64,000 bases of DNA, taken from Herbinix sp. GTDB lineage: Bacteria; Bacillota; Clostridia; Lachnospirales; Lachnospiraceae. The notes under the pieces are model-generated. The model was not told where the DNA came from and searched no databases. It worked only from the letters and a program-made list of their open reading frames with translations. Where the stretch lies: the NCBI GenBank assembly GCA_029256105.1, contig JAQSYO010000011.1:42764-106763 (forward strand), given 5' to 3'. Below, piece after piece: positions 51,538-59,588 of this stretch; positions within the stretch are counted from its first letter, which is position 1, and the number at the start of each line of letters is the position of its first letter. Position numbers and translations under genes: made by a program.

Positions 51538-52479
51538 ATGACTAAATTTCAAAAATTAGGGATCGTTATGAAACCATTAAAGGATCAATTTGGAAGCTTC
51601 GCAAGATTTAATCCCGGTGTTCTACTTAAGGATGGGATTGTTCATATGTTATATAGAGCAACAAATAGCGATATTAAGGATAACGAAAATTATATATCTT
51701 ACATTGGTTATGCTAAGTTGGATACGAACACCAATATATTATATGACTCCAATGAAAGAGTCATATATCCGACACTACCGGAGGAAATAAAAGGCTGTGA
51801 AGACCCAAGAATCGTTGAATTTGAGGGAAGTTTTTATATTTTCTATACCGCCTATGATGGAATAACAGCACGGGTGGCAATTGCTCGGACTGAGGATTTT
51901 GTTGAATATAAGAAATTAGGTGTTATAAAGCATTTTACCTGGGATAAAGACGCATTTATATTCCCGGAACGAATTAATGGAATGATTGCATTCTTGCACA
52001 GAATTTCACCAAATATTCAGTTGGATTATTTTGAAAGCTTTGATGAACTTCTTTCACTGAATGCGTGGGCAGATTATGAAAACAAAATTGAAACATCTGT
52101 CATTATGAAAAGCGAGAATTTTTGGGAAAATCAAAAAATTGGTGGCAGCGTACCACCGATTAGAACAGATCAGGGATGGTTACTGTTATATCATGCTGTG
52201 GATGATAAATTTGTATATCGAGGTAGCGTTGCGCTTCTTGATCTAGAAAACCCATCTAAGGTGATTGCACGTATTCCATATCCCCTTCTTGAGCCGGAAG
52301 AAGAATATGAACTGTTTGGCGATGTTAATAATGTCGTATTTCCGGAAGGCGCTTATATTTATGAAAGAGAATTATATATCTATTATGGGGCAGCAGATAA
52401 ATATATTGCGGTTGCTAAAATAGCGGTTGATGAATTACTAAGCGAATTGCGTAATTACCCTGTACATGAACATAAGTAA
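51538..52479 (+). CDS. GH130 glycoside phosphorylase
   Basis: The 313-residue five-bladed beta-propeller has the GH130 signatures FNPGVLLKDGIVHMLYRA, GCEDPRIVEFEGSFYIFYTAYDG (catalytic Asp region), KDAFIFPERINGMIAFLHR, and GSVPPIRTDQGWLLLYHAVD. Known members act on beta-mannosides, releasing mannose 1-phosphate with phosphate or running in reverse. Together with the nucleotidyltransferase and GT4 genes this may close a mannose 1-phosphate cycle. ATG 51538 follows TTGGAGGAC. It ends in a terminator at 52529. Confidence 0.93.
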   Translation: MTKFQKLGIVMKPLKDQFGSFARFNPGVLLKDGIVHMLYRATNSDIKDNENYISYIGYAKLDTNTNILYDSNERVIYPTLPEEIKGCEDPRIVEFEGSFYIFYTAYDGITARVAIARTEDFVEYKKLGVIKHFTWDKDAFIFPERINGMIAFLHRISPNIQLDYFESFDELLSLNAWADYENKIETSVIMKSENFWENQKIGGSVPPIRTDQGWLLLYHAVDDKFVYRGSVALLDLENPSKVIARIPYPLLEPEEEYELFGDVNNVVFPEGAYIYERELYIYYGAADKYIAVAKIAVDELLSELRNYPVHEHK

Positions 52480-52528
52480 AAGTGATAATCTTATGCCTAT
52501 TTAATAAGCAATAATCAATACCTGATTT

Positions 52529-52590
52529 TAAATGCACTTTGATGGTAGTCTGTTGAAATACATAACAGCTATTATGAAGGTGCATTTTTT
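52529..52590 (+). terminator. Intrinsic terminator of the glycan operon
   Basis: AAATGCACTTT pairs with GAAGGTGCATTT around a loop that folds again (AGTCTGTTGAAATACATAACAGCT), with six T residues at the end. Confidence 0.75.
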
Positions 52591-52639
52591 ATGGGAAGAA
52601 TAGCCATAGTTGCGAAACAGATTTTAGATTCTTATAATT

Positions 52640-52803
52640 AGATTGAATATCCTTATATATAGATTGAAAATCCAAATAGTAGAGAGGAAGTCCAAATAAT
52701 AGAGAGGAAATCCAAATAAATAGATTAGAAGTCCAAATAAATAGTTTGAAAATCCAATGATTACATTTAAAATCTAAATAAAAGATTATAGATCCTAATA
52801 AAT
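52640..52803. repeat. Degenerate 20-23-bp tandem repeat (AGATTGAAAATCCAAATA)
   Basis: About seven imperfect units (AGATTGAAAATCCAAATA, AGAGAGGAAGTCCAAATAAT, AGATTAGAAGTCCAAATAAA and variants) lie in the 513-bp gap before the antitoxin gene. The rest of the gap is AT-rich, with the promoter at 52926. Confidence 0.8.
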
Positions 52804-52925
52804 GTATTGAAAATAATTATAAGAATAATACGTATAATAATATAATAAAATAGTAGAATTATAATAATAAAAATTATTAGAAAATTAATTGCAATAAATA
52901 TATGAATAATTATTATATATATATG

Positions 52926-52954
52926 TTGACAAATAGTCGCAATAGGAGTATGAT
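52926..52954 (+). promoter_or_regulatory. Sigma-A promoter of the antitoxin gene
   Basis: TTGACA (52926-52931), 17 bp, TATGAT (52949-52954), placed 38 bp before the ATG. Confidence 0.8.
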
Positions 52955-52992
52955 GAATTTATAGAAAAGAAACAGAGAGGGATATCAAGAAA

Positions 52993-53253
52993 ATGAATAT
53001 TTTGACAAAAGCAATTGCCTCAAACTCTGAAATGATTAAAAATTACAAAGCCTGTAGGGAAAAAGCAGAAGATTTCGGTAAAATATTCGTATTCAAAAAT
53101 AACCAACCGGATGCAGTGCTATTTTCTATTACTGAATATGAAAGACTTTCCACAATTATAGAGTATCTTGAAAGTCTTGAAGAAGAAGACATTACAAGAG
53201 TTATAGAGTCCTTGGTAAAAGGCGAAAATGGAAAAAGACATTCAATTGTTTAG
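52993..53253 (+). CDS. Phd/YefM-type antitoxin, no adjacent toxin
   Basis: The 86-residue protein begins MNILTKAIASNSEMIKNYKACREKAEDFGKIFVFKNNQPDAVLFSITEYERL, the Phd/YefM fold that binds DNA as a dimer, followed by a short acidic C-terminal helix (YLESLEEEDITRVIESL) where a toxin would bind. No RelE/Doc-type toxin follows; the transcript ends at a strong terminator 75 bp later. It may be an orphan antitoxin or transcription regulator. The promoter is near consensus. Confidence 0.8.
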   Translation: MNILTKAIASNSEMIKNYKACREKAEDFGKIFVFKNNQPDAVLFSITEYERLSTIIEYLESLEEEDITRVIESLVKGENGKRHSIV

Positions 53254-53327
53254 AAAGTTTTGATTTAATGTATAAGCAATAATATCCGTATGTATATAAA
53301 GTTTTAAAATTAAATATTAAATCCTTT

Positions 53328-53365
53328 AGGGTGGTACTCACATTTTAGAGTGCCACCCTTTTAAA
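53328..53365 (+). terminator. Intrinsic terminator of the antitoxin gene
   Basis: AGGGTGGTACTC pairs with GAGTGCCACCCT (one wobble), then TTTT. Confidence 0.92.
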
Positions 53366-53523
53366 TACATGATTAAAGAAAGCTGAAAGGCTGCCTTTCT
53401 TTAATATAAAAAAGTGATTGTTTAGTGTAAGGAAAAGGAATTAAATTTATGGAATGAAAGAAATCCATCGTTAACAAAAAAATGCTTGAAGGATTTCAAG
53501 TAGATAAATCAGGAGGTTTTATA

Positions 53524-53931
53524 ATGATATTGAAAGAGTTTTATGACTTTGTTATAAATAGAAAAAGAAAGAATGAAAGAGTGAAGTCAGTAAAGAAATT
53601 TGCAGTTGGAATAAGTGTTATAGGAGCGGGAATTGGTACGCTATTTACTATAAAGCAAAGTATGAGGAGAAAAGACATGGATAGAGAAGAACTTAATACG
53701 GTAGAGAAAATTAAGAATGCAGTCGAGGCTGAAAAAGAAACGATAAAGAAATCTGCAGCTAATGTTAACAATGAAATTGGTGAGGCTGCTAAAGATGTCC
53801 AAGAAATAGCAGAAAATGTGAAAGAGGATATGCAGGACGGTTTCCATAAAACGAAAAAGGATATTCACAAAACGAAAAAGAATATTCAAAAAACATTACA
53901 TAATGTTTCAAAGGAACTGGATAAACTGTAA
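53524..53931 (+). CDS. YtxH-like stress/envelope protein
   Basis: The 135-residue protein has a single N-terminal hydrophobic segment (about 25-45, FAVGISVIGAGIGTLFTI) followed by a long charged helix with KNAVEAEKETIKKSAANVNNEIGEAAKDVQEIAENVKEDM and a repeated HKTKKDIHKTKKNIQKTL tail, as in YtxH-type general-stress proteins. It is probably membrane-attached with a coiled coil in the cytoplasm. ATG 53524 follows AGGAGGTTTT. Together with the next two small membrane-protein genes it forms a stress-type set. Confidence 0.8.
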   Translation: MILKEFYDFVINRKRKNERVKSVKKFAVGISVIGAGIGTLFTIKQSMRRKDMDREELNTVEKIKNAVEAEKETIKKSAANVNNEIGEAAKDVQEIAENVKEDMQDGFHKTKKDIHKTKKNIQKTLHNVSKELDKL

Positions 53932-54012
53932 AATTGAATACGCAAATGTGATTAAATGAAAGACATATAATCGTTAAAAAAAATTCGTTATAAAAAAGGT
54001 AGGTGATTAAGC

Positions 54013-54162
54013 ATGTTATGGTCAATAGCAATAGTTCTCATTGTATTATGGCTTCTCGGTATAGTTACAGCTTATACTCTTGGAGGATTTATACATATAC
54101 TTCTTATCATTGCAATCGTTGTTGTTTTGATAAGAATAATAAAAGGGAAAAAAATCCTTTAG
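54013..54162 (+). CDS. lmo0937-type small membrane protein (49 aa)
   Basis: This 49-residue protein is too short for a usual ORF cut-off. It reads MLWSIAIVLIVLWLLGIVT, then TLGGFIHILLIIAIVVVLI and a basic end RIIKGKKIL. Two helices joined by AYTLGGFIH are the hallmark of the lmo0937/DUF5670 family of tiny membrane proteins, often general-stress-induced. ATG 54013 follows AGGTGATT. It lies between YtxH-like and YggT-like genes in the same direction, which supports it being real. Confidence 0.85.
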   Translation: MLWSIAIVLIVLWLLGIVTAYTLGGFIHILLIIAIVVVLIRIIKGKKIL

Positions 54163-54220
54163 CAGATAACATTATCCTTATTGTTAGTAAGTGAAGTGTG
54201 TTATGTGAAAATGAGTTATG

Positions 54221-54300
54221 AAAATAGAAGAGAAATCAAAATAGAAGAGAAATTAAAATAGAAGAGAAATCAAAATAGAAGTGAGATCAAAATAGAAGTG
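54221..54300. repeat. 18-bp tandem repeat (AATAGAAGAGAAATCAAA)
   Basis: Four to five units of AATAGAAG[AT]GA[AG]AT[CT]AAA stand directly before the ribosome site of the YggT-like gene. Confidence 0.85.
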
Positions 54301-54313
54301 TGGAGGGTATCAT

Positions 54314-54781
54314 ATGGAAAATATCATGACAGAAACAAGAAATAATGGAATACTGGAGATTGAAAAACAAAGAGATGAAGAAATGGACAAACAATTATTT
54401 GTGGATATAAAGGTCCCAACGGAAGTGGTTAAGGAAAAAACCAGCAGGTTAAAAAAGCAAAATAATAAAAGTTCACAAAGTAGGAAATACATTTATTACG
54501 CACTTGGAGTTTTAGAAGTATTCTTCGCTTTCCGGTTTATATTTAAAATTCTTGGAGCAAGTATGGAAAGTACATTTGTAACCTTCATATACTCCACCAC
54601 AAATCTTTTTCTGGCTCCATTTAACGGTATATTCAGATTGGCTGTTTCAGAAGGTATAGAAACAAAATCAATATTAGAGCCAACTCTTATTATTGCGATG
54701 GTAGTTTATGCTTTAATTGCTTGGGGTATTGTAACGCTGATTGATATTATTAGTAATCATAAGGAAACCAGAAGTTTATAA
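54314..54781 (+). CDS. YggT-family membrane protein
   Basis: The 155-residue protein has a charged cytoplasmic N-terminus (about 1-58) and two to three membrane helices: YIYYALGVLEVFFAFRFIFKILGA (about 60-83), a middle hydrophobic patch with FNGIFRLAV, and LIIAMVVYALIAWGIVTLIDII (about 125-147). This matches YggT, a membrane family linked to envelope or osmotic functions. The ribosome site TGGAGGG lies 7 bp before ATG 54314. It is third in the small membrane-protein set and ends at the terminator 54888. Confidence 0.8.
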   Translation: MENIMTETRNNGILEIEKQRDEEMDKQLFVDIKVPTEVVKEKTSRLKKQNNKSSQSRKYIYYALGVLEVFFAFRFIFKILGASMESTFVTFIYSTTNLFLAPFNGIFRLAVSEGIETKSILEPTLIIAMVVYALIAWGIVTLIDIISNHKETRSL

Positions 54782-54887
54782 TGTTAGATAGAAACAATTT
54801 GAATAGTACCAGCAGAATAGTGTTGTAAGCGTTGCAACCTTGTTGATGGGAACAACTTAATGCAAAGAGAAATAATATTTATATATT

Positions 54888-54925
54888 AGCCTATGAGGAT
54901 GGATTATACCTCGTAGGCTTTTTTA
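54888..54925 (+). terminator. Intrinsic terminator
   Basis: AGCCTATGAGG (54888-54898) pairs with CCTCGTAGGCT (54909-54919), then six T residues. One wobble pair. Confidence 0.92.
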
Positions 54926-55040
54926 CTACTTACAATTTCAGTTATTATTGAGGTTGAGATTTACAAATGATTAAAAATGTTATAATCTGGATATAAATTA
55001 GAAGAGGTTTATGATTAAATACATTGAAGGGAATGACAAA

Positions 55041-55919
55041 ATGAAGCAAGTCAAGGCATATTATTATGAAGCATTTGCAGATCTTCGGGGTAAGGGAAAT
55101 CCAGCAGGAGTGGTATTTGATGCAAACGAATTGACGGAAGATGAGATGCAGGTGATAGCTATGAAAATAGGGTTTAATGAAACAGTATTTCTATTGGATT
55201 CCGCTAAAGCGGATGTTCGATTGAGGTATTTTACACCAGGACACGAAATGAACCTATGTGGTCATGGTACAATTGCATCCATCTTTGGTCTTATGGAACG
55301 TAGTAAGACAATGGTTTCTAGAGATATTACAGTTGATACCTTAGCAGGTATCCTTCCGGTTCATTATGATCATAACCTTCAGGAAGTTCACATGGCTCAG
55401 GCACCGGCTGAGTTTATTGACTTTACTGGTAATGTTGAACGTCTTGCAGCCTCTATAGGGATCACGGCTGAAGATATCGATAATAACTATCCTATTGTTT
55501 ACGGAAGTACAGGTATTTGGACATTAATTGTTCCAATTAAGACGATAGATACCTTTTTGAGAATGCATCCGGATAATAAGCAGTTTCCTGATATCTTAGC
55601 ACAGCTTCCAACGGCTTCCGTGCATCCGATTTGTCTTGAAACTTATGATAAAACCTGTGATATGCATGGTAGGCATTTTTCCTCACCGCGGTCTGGGACA
55701 GTGGAGGATCCGGTTACCGGTACAGCCTCTGGGGTGATGGGAGCTTATTATATTAATTATATTAATCGCTGTACCAGGGCGGAGCTAAAAGTGGAACAAG
55801 GATATGAAATTGGAAGAAAAGGTGTTGTACGGGTATTCGTAAGTGAAAATGAAGATAAAATAGATGTCAGCATTTCCGGCAAGGCGGTATTTGTTGAGGA
55901 ATTTATCATTACAATATAG
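55041..55919 (+). CDS. PhzF family isomerase/epimerase-like protein
   Basis: The 292-residue protein has the duplicated diaminopimelate-epimerase-like fold of PhzF: KGNPAGVVFDANELT, GFNETVFLL (E47 is the conserved acid), LRYFTPGHEMNLCGHGTIA, and in the second half RHFSSPRSGTVEDPVTGTASGVMGAY. PhzF proteins isomerise small substrates; most, like this one, are outside phenazine loci and of unknown substrate. ATG 55041 follows GAAGGG; ATG 55011 gives a ten-residue extension with weaker support. It is monocistronic. Confidence 0.92.
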   Translation: MKQVKAYYYEAFADLRGKGNPAGVVFDANELTEDEMQVIAMKIGFNETVFLLDSAKADVRLRYFTPGHEMNLCGHGTIASIFGLMERSKTMVSRDITVDTLAGILPVHYDHNLQEVHMAQAPAEFIDFTGNVERLAASIGITAEDIDNNYPIVYGSTGIWTLIVPIKTIDTFLRMHPDNKQFPDILAQLPTASVHPICLETYDKTCDMHGRHFSSPRSGTVEDPVTGTASGVMGAYYINYINRCTRAELKVEQGYEIGRKGVVRVFVSENEDKIDVSISGKAVFVEEFIITI

Positions 55920-56070
55920 GTATTCGATTAGATAAGTATAACAAGGAAAGGATACCTAAATGCCTATAAATAGATAGCTATTCTAAACATGTAGTGAAAG
56001 TTAGGTTGCATCGTTGATATCTGCTTTTTTAAGCAATAAATCGAAAAATTTATATAACGAGGTGATAGAT

Positions 56071-56754
56071 ATGTCTCAAGTAGGTACGGATTGGAATCCC
56101 CTTCAGTCAAAGCTGAAGGAGATCATTTTAAAGAAGGATAGATTTGAGGAAATGCAGCAGCATCTACATATGATGCATTCTTTGGTACATAGCTCTACCG
56201 TTTATAATGGAGATACCAATACTTATATGGATGAAATATGGAAGGACTTAGAGGATAAGGCATTTCGAACGATGCCAACAATAAAGGATGATACTGTGGC
56301 CTGGAATATCTGGCATATCACTAGAATTGAGGATTTGACCTCGAATATTTTAATCAATAATCAGAAGCAGGTGCTGGATGAGGATTGGTTAAAGAAGCTC
56401 AAGGTGACGGTAAAGGATACCGGTAATGCCATGAACGATGAGGAGATCATTAACTTTAGTGAGCAGATTGATCGAACAGCACTTTATGAATATCGAAATG
56501 CAGTTGGTCTAAGAACAAAACAAATAATTGATGGCTTGAAAGCAGAAGACATGAAACGAAAGGTAACGAAGGAAGGAATAGATCGTATTGCTTTCGAGGG
56601 TGGTGTAACACCGCAGCCCGATTCTATGTGGCTCTTGGATTTTTGGGGAAGGAAGAATGTAGCAGGCATTATTCTGATGCCAATTACTAGGCATCAGATA
56701 GTGCATTTGAATGATTGCAGAAGATTGAAGGATGTGTGTAGGAGAATTGGTTAA
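56071..56754 (+). CDS. DinB-like four-helix protein
   Basis: The 227-residue protein is all-helical with metal-ligand-like His residues in WNIWHITRIED (about 93) and MPITRHQIVHLNDCRRL (about 210-216), and a further His-rich stretch MQQHLHMMHSLVH (about 30-42). This is the DinB/YfiT-type putative metalloenzyme layout, often thiol-dependent transferases. The substrate is unknown. ATG 56071 follows GAGGTGAT; the earlier in-frame start at 56014 is unlikely. It is a single gene upstream of the PadR promoter. Confidence 0.75.
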   Translation: MSQVGTDWNPLQSKLKEIILKKDRFEEMQQHLHMMHSLVHSSTVYNGDTNTYMDEIWKDLEDKAFRTMPTIKDDTVAWNIWHITRIEDLTSNILINNQKQVLDEDWLKKLKVTVKDTGNAMNDEEIINFSEQIDRTALYEYRNAVGLRTKQIIDGLKAEDMKRKVTKEGIDRIAFEGGVTPQPDSMWLLDFWGRKNVAGIILMPITRHQIVHLNDCRRLKDVCRRIG

Positions 56755-56876
56755 CCGATAATATTAGCATGGCAATGAATAGGACAAAGGTTAACGGCAA
56801 AGGAAGGGAATTAGGATTGTAAGAAAAATACGAGGATGCGAAGCATATATTATGCGGCAGTATAATTAAATTATAA

Positions 56877-56923
56877 TTGACAATACCCAATGTTGAATAT
56901 ATAATATAGTCAATGTTGGGTAT
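56877..56923 (+). promoter_or_regulatory. Consensus promoter with inverted-repeat operator (PadR gene)
   Basis: TTGACA (56877-56882), 17 bp, TATAAT (56900-56905): a perfect promoter. ATACCCAATGTTGA (56883-56896) in the spacer and TCAATGTTGGGTAT (56910-56923) past the -10 form an inverted repeat differing only in the two centre bases of each arm. A repressor bound to both would block the promoter. Confidence 0.85.
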
Positions 56924-56989
56924 ACGCCTATAATCTGATAATATATTACGATTACAATATAGCACAGACAGATAGATGGAGGTTAATGA

Positions 56990-57712
56990 GTGATTAGCGC
57001 AATTATCTTATATTATTTAAATATGAAGCCGACGCATGGGTATGAGATACAGAAATTTTTGCAGGTTTCCGGAACAGACCAATGGGCGAAGACGCAGTCT
57101 GGTTCAATCTATTATGCACTAACGAAACTGGAGAAGGAAAAGCATATTAAGGTGCTTCGAGAGGAACGAACCGGTTCTAGAGTACGTAAAATTTATGAAA
57201 TAACAAAGAGCGGAAGGGAAGAACTTCACCGCGAGATGGCTGAGGAATTAGATAAACCGCTATCTCCAATCGGTTCTATGAAGTTTTTTACTGAGCCGAT
57301 GATAAGCACTCTGAGCAAGGATGAGATTAATCGTATCGTTAGCAACCATATAGAGAAGTTGAAGGAGCAGAGGGAATATTGGGAAAAATGGTATCAAATC
57401 AAAATTGATGATACCGCGACTAAAATTGCAAAGATTACTTTTCAGATGACGATAGAGAATATTAAATATCAGATATTATGGCATCAGGAACTCCTTGATC
57501 ACCTTGAGGATTATATTAAATCCAGTAAAGGTACGGAAGAAATTATTAAAAGTTTAGATTTCGGACTGATTGAATCTGATAATACATTATCGGATGAGGA
57601 GCAGAAGCTTCAATATACAGTAAAACTAAAGAATGAGATATTAAAGGATCCACAGAATGCTTTAGTTAATCTAGATAAAATCATTGAAGAGCTACAAAGT
57701 CGGATTAAGTAA
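56990..57712 (+). CDS. PadR-family transcriptional regulator
   Basis: The 240-residue protein has a winged helix (about 1-80: ILYYLNMKPTHGYEIQKFL, SGSIYYALTKLEKEKHI, RKIYEITKSGREEL), then a long helical dimerisation region (about 95-185) and an extra C-terminal part. PadR repressors commonly control themselves and an adjacent ABC exporter, here at 58058-60480. GTG 56990 follows GGAGG. The operator-like inverted repeat at its own promoter and the related palindrome at 57789-57804 support this role. Confidence 0.93.
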   Translation: MISAIILYYLNMKPTHGYEIQKFLQVSGTDQWAKTQSGSIYYALTKLEKEKHIKVLREERTGSRVRKIYEITKSGREELHREMAEELDKPLSPIGSMKFFTEPMISTLSKDEINRIVSNHIEKLKEQREYWEKWYQIKIDDTATKIAKITFQMTIENIKYQILWHQELLDHLEDYIKSSKGTEEIIKSLDFGLIESDNTLSDEEQKLQYTVKLKNEILKDPQNALVNLDKIIEELQSRIK

Positions 57713-57742
57713 TTGTTTATTGTTAATTATATAAGATCTCAT

Positions 57743-57776
57743 TTAAGTTTTTCTGTTTTACATCAGAAAAACTTAA
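57743..57776. repeat. 13-bp inverted repeat after the PadR gene
   Basis: TTAAGTTTTTCTG pairs with CAGAAAAACTTAA over an 8-bp loop. An A-run, not a T-run, follows, so it is not a classical plus-strand terminator. Confidence 0.65.
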
Positions 57777-57788
57777 AAAATCGCATAA

Positions 57789-57804
57789 TATCCAACATTG
57801 GATA
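57789..57804. promoter_or_regulatory. Palindrome TATCCAACATTGGATA, operator candidate
   Basis: This perfect 16-bp palindrome shares the CCAA-N2-TTG core with the two sites at the PadR promoter. It lies upstream of the ABC exporter genes, suggesting that PadR binds here as well. Confidence 0.65.
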
Positions 57805-57861
57805 GTAAAGATAAAATATATAAATTAAATTATAGTGGTTTGTTTAATGGACTTGCATAAA

Positions 57862-57969
57862 GGATTACATAAAGGATTACATAAAGGATTACATAAAGGA
57901 TTACATAAAGGATTACATAAAGGATTACATAAAAGATTACATAAAGGATTACTTAAAGGATTACATAAG
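57862..57969. repeat. Tandem repeat, 9 copies of GGATTACATAAA
   Basis: Nine contiguous 12-bp units (copies 7, 8 and 9 carry one change each), followed by degenerate GGATTTACTTAAA-like units to about 58025. They fill the leader of the ABC exporter operon, just before its AGGAGG ribosome site. Confidence 0.95.
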
Positions 57970-58057
57970 GGGATTTACTTAAAGAATTTACTTAAAGGAT
58001 TTACCTAAAAAATTTACATAAAACAATTTATAAAAAAAGAAAACAGGAGGATATACC

Positions 58058-58813
58058 ATGAATTTATTATTGCAAGTGAAAGACCTTACAAAATCTTATG
58101 GGGAGAAGCAAGTAGTACAAAAAATCAACTTTAGTATGAAGGAAGGTGAAATCCTTGGCTTTATTGGGCCAAACGGAGCAGGAAAAAGTACCACAATTAA
58201 AATGATAATTGATGTTGAGTCAAAAGAGGAGGGTGCGATCTTATTCCAAGGTATTGACACCAAGAACGCAATGAAAAACTTTAAACAAGTAATCGGTGTT
58301 GTTCCGCAAGATATTGCCGTATACGATGATTTGAGTGCCTATGATAACGTATGCTTCTTTTGCTCTCTTTACGGTTATAAGGGAATGGATTTAAAGGCTA
58401 GGGTACAGGAAGCTTTAGAATTTGTTGGTCTTTGGGAGAGAAGAAAAGAATTACCAACCAAGTTTTCTGGTGGAATGAAGCGTAGGTTAAACATCGCCTG
58501 TTCAATTGCTCATGCTCCTAAGCTACTTATTATGGATGAACCCACAGTAGGAATTGACCCACAATCCAGAAACCATATCATGGAGTCTATTAAAGCACTA
58601 AATGATCGGGGGACTTCGGTAATCTATGTCTCACATTATATGGAAGAAATCGATTCACTCTGTAATCGAATCATAATTATGGATCATGGACAGATAATTG
58701 AGGATATGGAGAAAAGCGAATTAAAAGATAAATATCGTAAGCAAGGAGTTGTAACTTTGGAGGAGATATTCTTACATCTAACGGGTACTGAGTTACGGGA
58801 TGAGGAGGTATAG
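58058..58813 (+). CDS. ABC exporter ATP-binding protein
   Basis: The 251-residue ATPase has Walker A GFIGPNGAGKSTT, Q-loop VVPQDIAVYDDL, signature FSGGMKRRLNIA, Walker B LLIMDEPTVGIDP and H-loop VIYVSHYMEEID. The single cassette and two ABC-2 permeases next to it form a typical drug or lantibiotic-type exporter of the DrrA/CcmA group. The ribosome site is AGGAGG. Expression probably depends on the PadR regulator upstream. The last codons overlap or abut the permease gene. Confidence 0.95.
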   Translation: MNLLLQVKDLTKSYGEKQVVQKINFSMKEGEILGFIGPNGAGKSTTIKMIIDVESKEEGAILFQGIDTKNAMKNFKQVIGVVPQDIAVYDDLSAYDNVCFFCSLYGYKGMDLKARVQEALEFVGLWERRKELPTKFSGGMKRRLNIACSIAHAPKLLIMDEPTVGIDPQSRNHIMESIKALNDRGTSVIYVSHYMEEIDSLCNRIIIMDHGQIIEDMEKSELKDKYRKQGVVTLEEIFLHLTGTELRDEEV

Positions 58814-58820
58814 GAAGATT

Positions 58821-59588
58821 ATGAGTATCTTATTGAGTTTATTCTGTTATGATATCAAACGAAGATCAAAGGATGGTTTCTTTCTTGGTTATAATATAAT
58901 TTTTCCAGTCGTCATGATTCTTCTACTAGGCTATTTGTCTTCAGGCAATTACGGGAAGAATTTTACGGGATATCAATATTATGCAATTGTCATGCTTCCA
59001 TTTTGTGTAGCAATGGCAATCATTACAGCCGCATATGCAGGAAAGGATGATGCATATAAGAAGACATCAGTCCGTTTTCTATTTGCGCCAGTACCCCATG
59101 CACAAATTGTACTGGCTAAATTAATCTCCTGCATTGTACTTATGAGTATTTGTAACGTCGTAGTGCTCTTATTTGTGAAGCTTCTTCTGAAGCTCCCTTT
59201 AGTTACCCAATTCTTCCCGGTATTTCTACTTTTGACGGCAGAAACCTTCTGTACCTGTGCGGTGGGCTTAATTATTGGTTTTGGGATGAAGAATTTTCTT
59301 TTGATCAAAAACATACTAAATATCCCTATCTGTCTTGCGGCGATACTCGCAGGAGCTTTTTATCCGATAGGTACCTTGAGCCCAAAGCTAGAAGTAATAC
59401 TAGAACTATCACCATTAACTTGGGTAAATCGGAGTATGTTCCTTGCTATTTATGATGGTACGAGTAGCCTATTATGGAGGACATCAATGGTGTTCGTAGT
59501 GTCTGGAATTATCTTCACAATACTTGCAATTAAACTATTTAAGAAGGAGGAATTTATTCATGGGGATTTACCTGGTTATGAAAAATAA
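58821..59588 (+). CDS. ABC-2 type permease 1
   Basis: The 255-residue protein has six predicted membrane helices with the ABC-2 pattern FPVVMILLLGYLSSG near the N-terminus, AILAGAFYPIGTLSP and LSPLTWVNRSMFLAIYDG in the last third. ATG 58821 is supported by GGAGG at 58802-58806; an in-frame start at 58800 overlaps the ATPase gene. It pairs with permease 2, whose gene begins inside its 3' end (29-bp overlap). Confidence 0.88.
   Translation: MSILLSLFCYDIKRRSKDGFFLGYNIIFPVVMILLLGYLSSGNYGKNFTGYQYYAIVMLPFCVAMAIITAAYAGKDDAYKKTSVRFLFAPVPHAQIVLAKLISCIVLMSICNVVVLLFVKLLLKLPLVTQFFPVFLLLTAETFCTCAVGLIIGFGMKNFLLIKNILNIPICLAAILAGAFYPIGTLSPKLEVILELSPLTWVNRSMFLAIYDGTSSLLWRTSMVFVVSGIIFTILAIKLFKKEEFIHGDLPGYEK

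Noticed and set aside
57743..57776. Terminator of the PadR gene
   Set aside because: The stem is strong, but an A-run follows on the plus strand, so it does not fit an intrinsic terminator there. It is recorded as an inverted repeat.
57862..57969. CRISPR-like array
   Set aside because: The units are contiguous 12-mers with no unique spacers and no cas genes are nearby. The same reasoning excludes the arrays at 27085, 44178, 52640 and 54221.
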